Of a stretch of 64,000 bases of DNA, positions 63,621 to 64,000 are shown piece by piece. A program made the position numbers and the translations under genes. Position 1 is the stretch's first letter. Every line of letters starts with the position of its first letter. The DNA is from Cognatishimia sp. WU-CL00825 (GTDB lineage Bacteria > Pseudomonadota > Alphaproteobacteria > Rhodobacterales > Rhodobacteraceae), in assembly GCF_040364665.1 (NCBI RefSeq), contig NZ_BAABWX010000001.1:1922001-1986000 (forward strand), written 5' to 3'. The notes under the pieces are model-generated. The model did not search any database. It had not been told where the DNA came from and worked only from the letters and a program-made list of their open reading frames with translations.

Positions 63621-64000
63621 ATGTCCAACGCCATTCGAATTCACAGTTTTCCACTTTCCGGCCATGCGCACCGTGTTGTGCTGTTCGCCAATCTTGCCGG
63701 CATCAACCACGAAGTCATCAATGTGGATATGTCAAAGGGGGCGCATAAGGCGGATGACTTTCTGGCCATAAACCCCTTTGGTCAGGTCCCTGCGATCGAA
63801 GACGGAAACGTTGTCATAAGTGACAGCAACGCCATTCTTATCTATTTGGCCCGCAAATACGCCCCATCCTATATGCCAACCGATCCTGTCGCCGAGGCCG
63901 AGGTGCAAAAATTTTTGACACTGGCAGCAGGCGAGTTGGCGTTTGGGCCGGCCGCGGCGCGTTTGATCAATGTCTTTAAAGCCCCGTTAGATGTCGACTT
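63621..64000 (+). CDS. Glutathione S-transferase family protein (partial)
   Basis: The first 126 residues are visible and the gene runs off the right edge. The N-terminal thioredoxin-like domain reads MSNAIRIHSFPLSGHAHRVVL, then NPFGQVPAIEDGNVVISDSNAILIYLARKYAP. The cis-proline QVPA and the glutathione-binding S-N-A segment are diagnostic. The ATG at 63621 follows AAAGGA. Likely conjugates or reduces an electrophile under LysR control. The specific substrate is unknown. Confidence 0.93.
   Translation, partial: MSNAIRIHSFPLSGHAHRVVLFANLAGINHEVINVDMSKGAHKADDFLAINPFGQVPAIEDGNVVISDSNAILIYLARKYAPSYMPTDPVAEAEVQKFLTLAAGELAFGPAAARLINVFKAPLDVD

Noticed and set aside
1..64000. CRISPR arrays, tRNA and rRNA genes
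   Set aside because: No regularly spaced repeats and no cloverleaf or rRNA sequences were seen on either strand.

Overview
The window looks like chromosomal DNA of a marine alphaproteobacterium of the Rhodobacteraceae (Roseobacter group). The reasons are moderate GC, Entner-Doudoroff genes, two TRAP transporters, a peptide ABC transporter, hydantoinase/oxoprolinase genes, an arginine-dependent carboxyspermidine pathway, and the anaerobic ubiquinone genes ubiTUV next to a Crp/Fnr regulator. This assignment is inferred from gene content and not from a marker gene. I saw no rRNA, tRNA, CRISPR array, prophage or intact insertion sequence.

Layout. 1-2856: zwf-edd of the Entner-Doudoroff pathway, with a LacI-type operator upstream. 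3350-11813: a tRNA-hydroxylation U32 protein, ubiX-ubiD on one strand and ubiT-ubiU-ubiV-nnrS plus an FNR-like regulator on the other. The two ubi units diverge from a perfect 24-bp palindrome that contains an FNR-type box. 11899-13221: an NCS2 uracil/xanthine permease. 13651-17606: a decaying sugar cassette made of a broken GMC oxidoreductase, an intact-looking permease, and xylG and xylF remnants fused by a deletion. 18230-23503: speA, carboxy(nor)spermidine dehydrogenase, nspC and speB, a complete arginine-to-spermidine route. 23661-33184: two TRAP transporters with an IclR regulator, a GMC dehydrogenase and a MarR-like regulator. 33667-40476: a peptide-type ABC transporter and a sulfatase-family hydrolase. 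40563-43266: cueR and copA with a recognisable CueR operator.

43488-62181 is the most interesting part. Five transcription units appear to form one catabolic regulon: (a) FAD oxidoreductase - hyuA - hyuB - SDR - acyl-CoA synthetase - ridA - amino-acid ABC ATPase; (b) a rhodanese; (c) a BisC-type molybdenum S/N-oxide reductase followed by an IclR regulator; (d) a cystathionine-beta-lyase-like enzyme - glyoxalase-like protein - persulfide dioxygenase; (e) an amino-acid ABC binding protein and two permeases whose missing ATPase is in unit (a). Units b, c and e share a 19-bp leader element just upstream of their ribosome sites. Units a, d and e share TTGACACA promoters with similar -10 boxes. Together the genes suggest uptake and breakdown of a sulfur-containing amino acid or cyclic amino-acid derivative: sulfoxide reduction, C-S cleavage, 2-aminoacrylate quenching by RidA, and persulfide oxidation. 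The substrate is unknown.

62624-64000: a LysR regulator divergent from a glutathione S-transferase gene that runs off the right edge. Function calls rest on recognised motifs and remembered family sequences. No searches were run.
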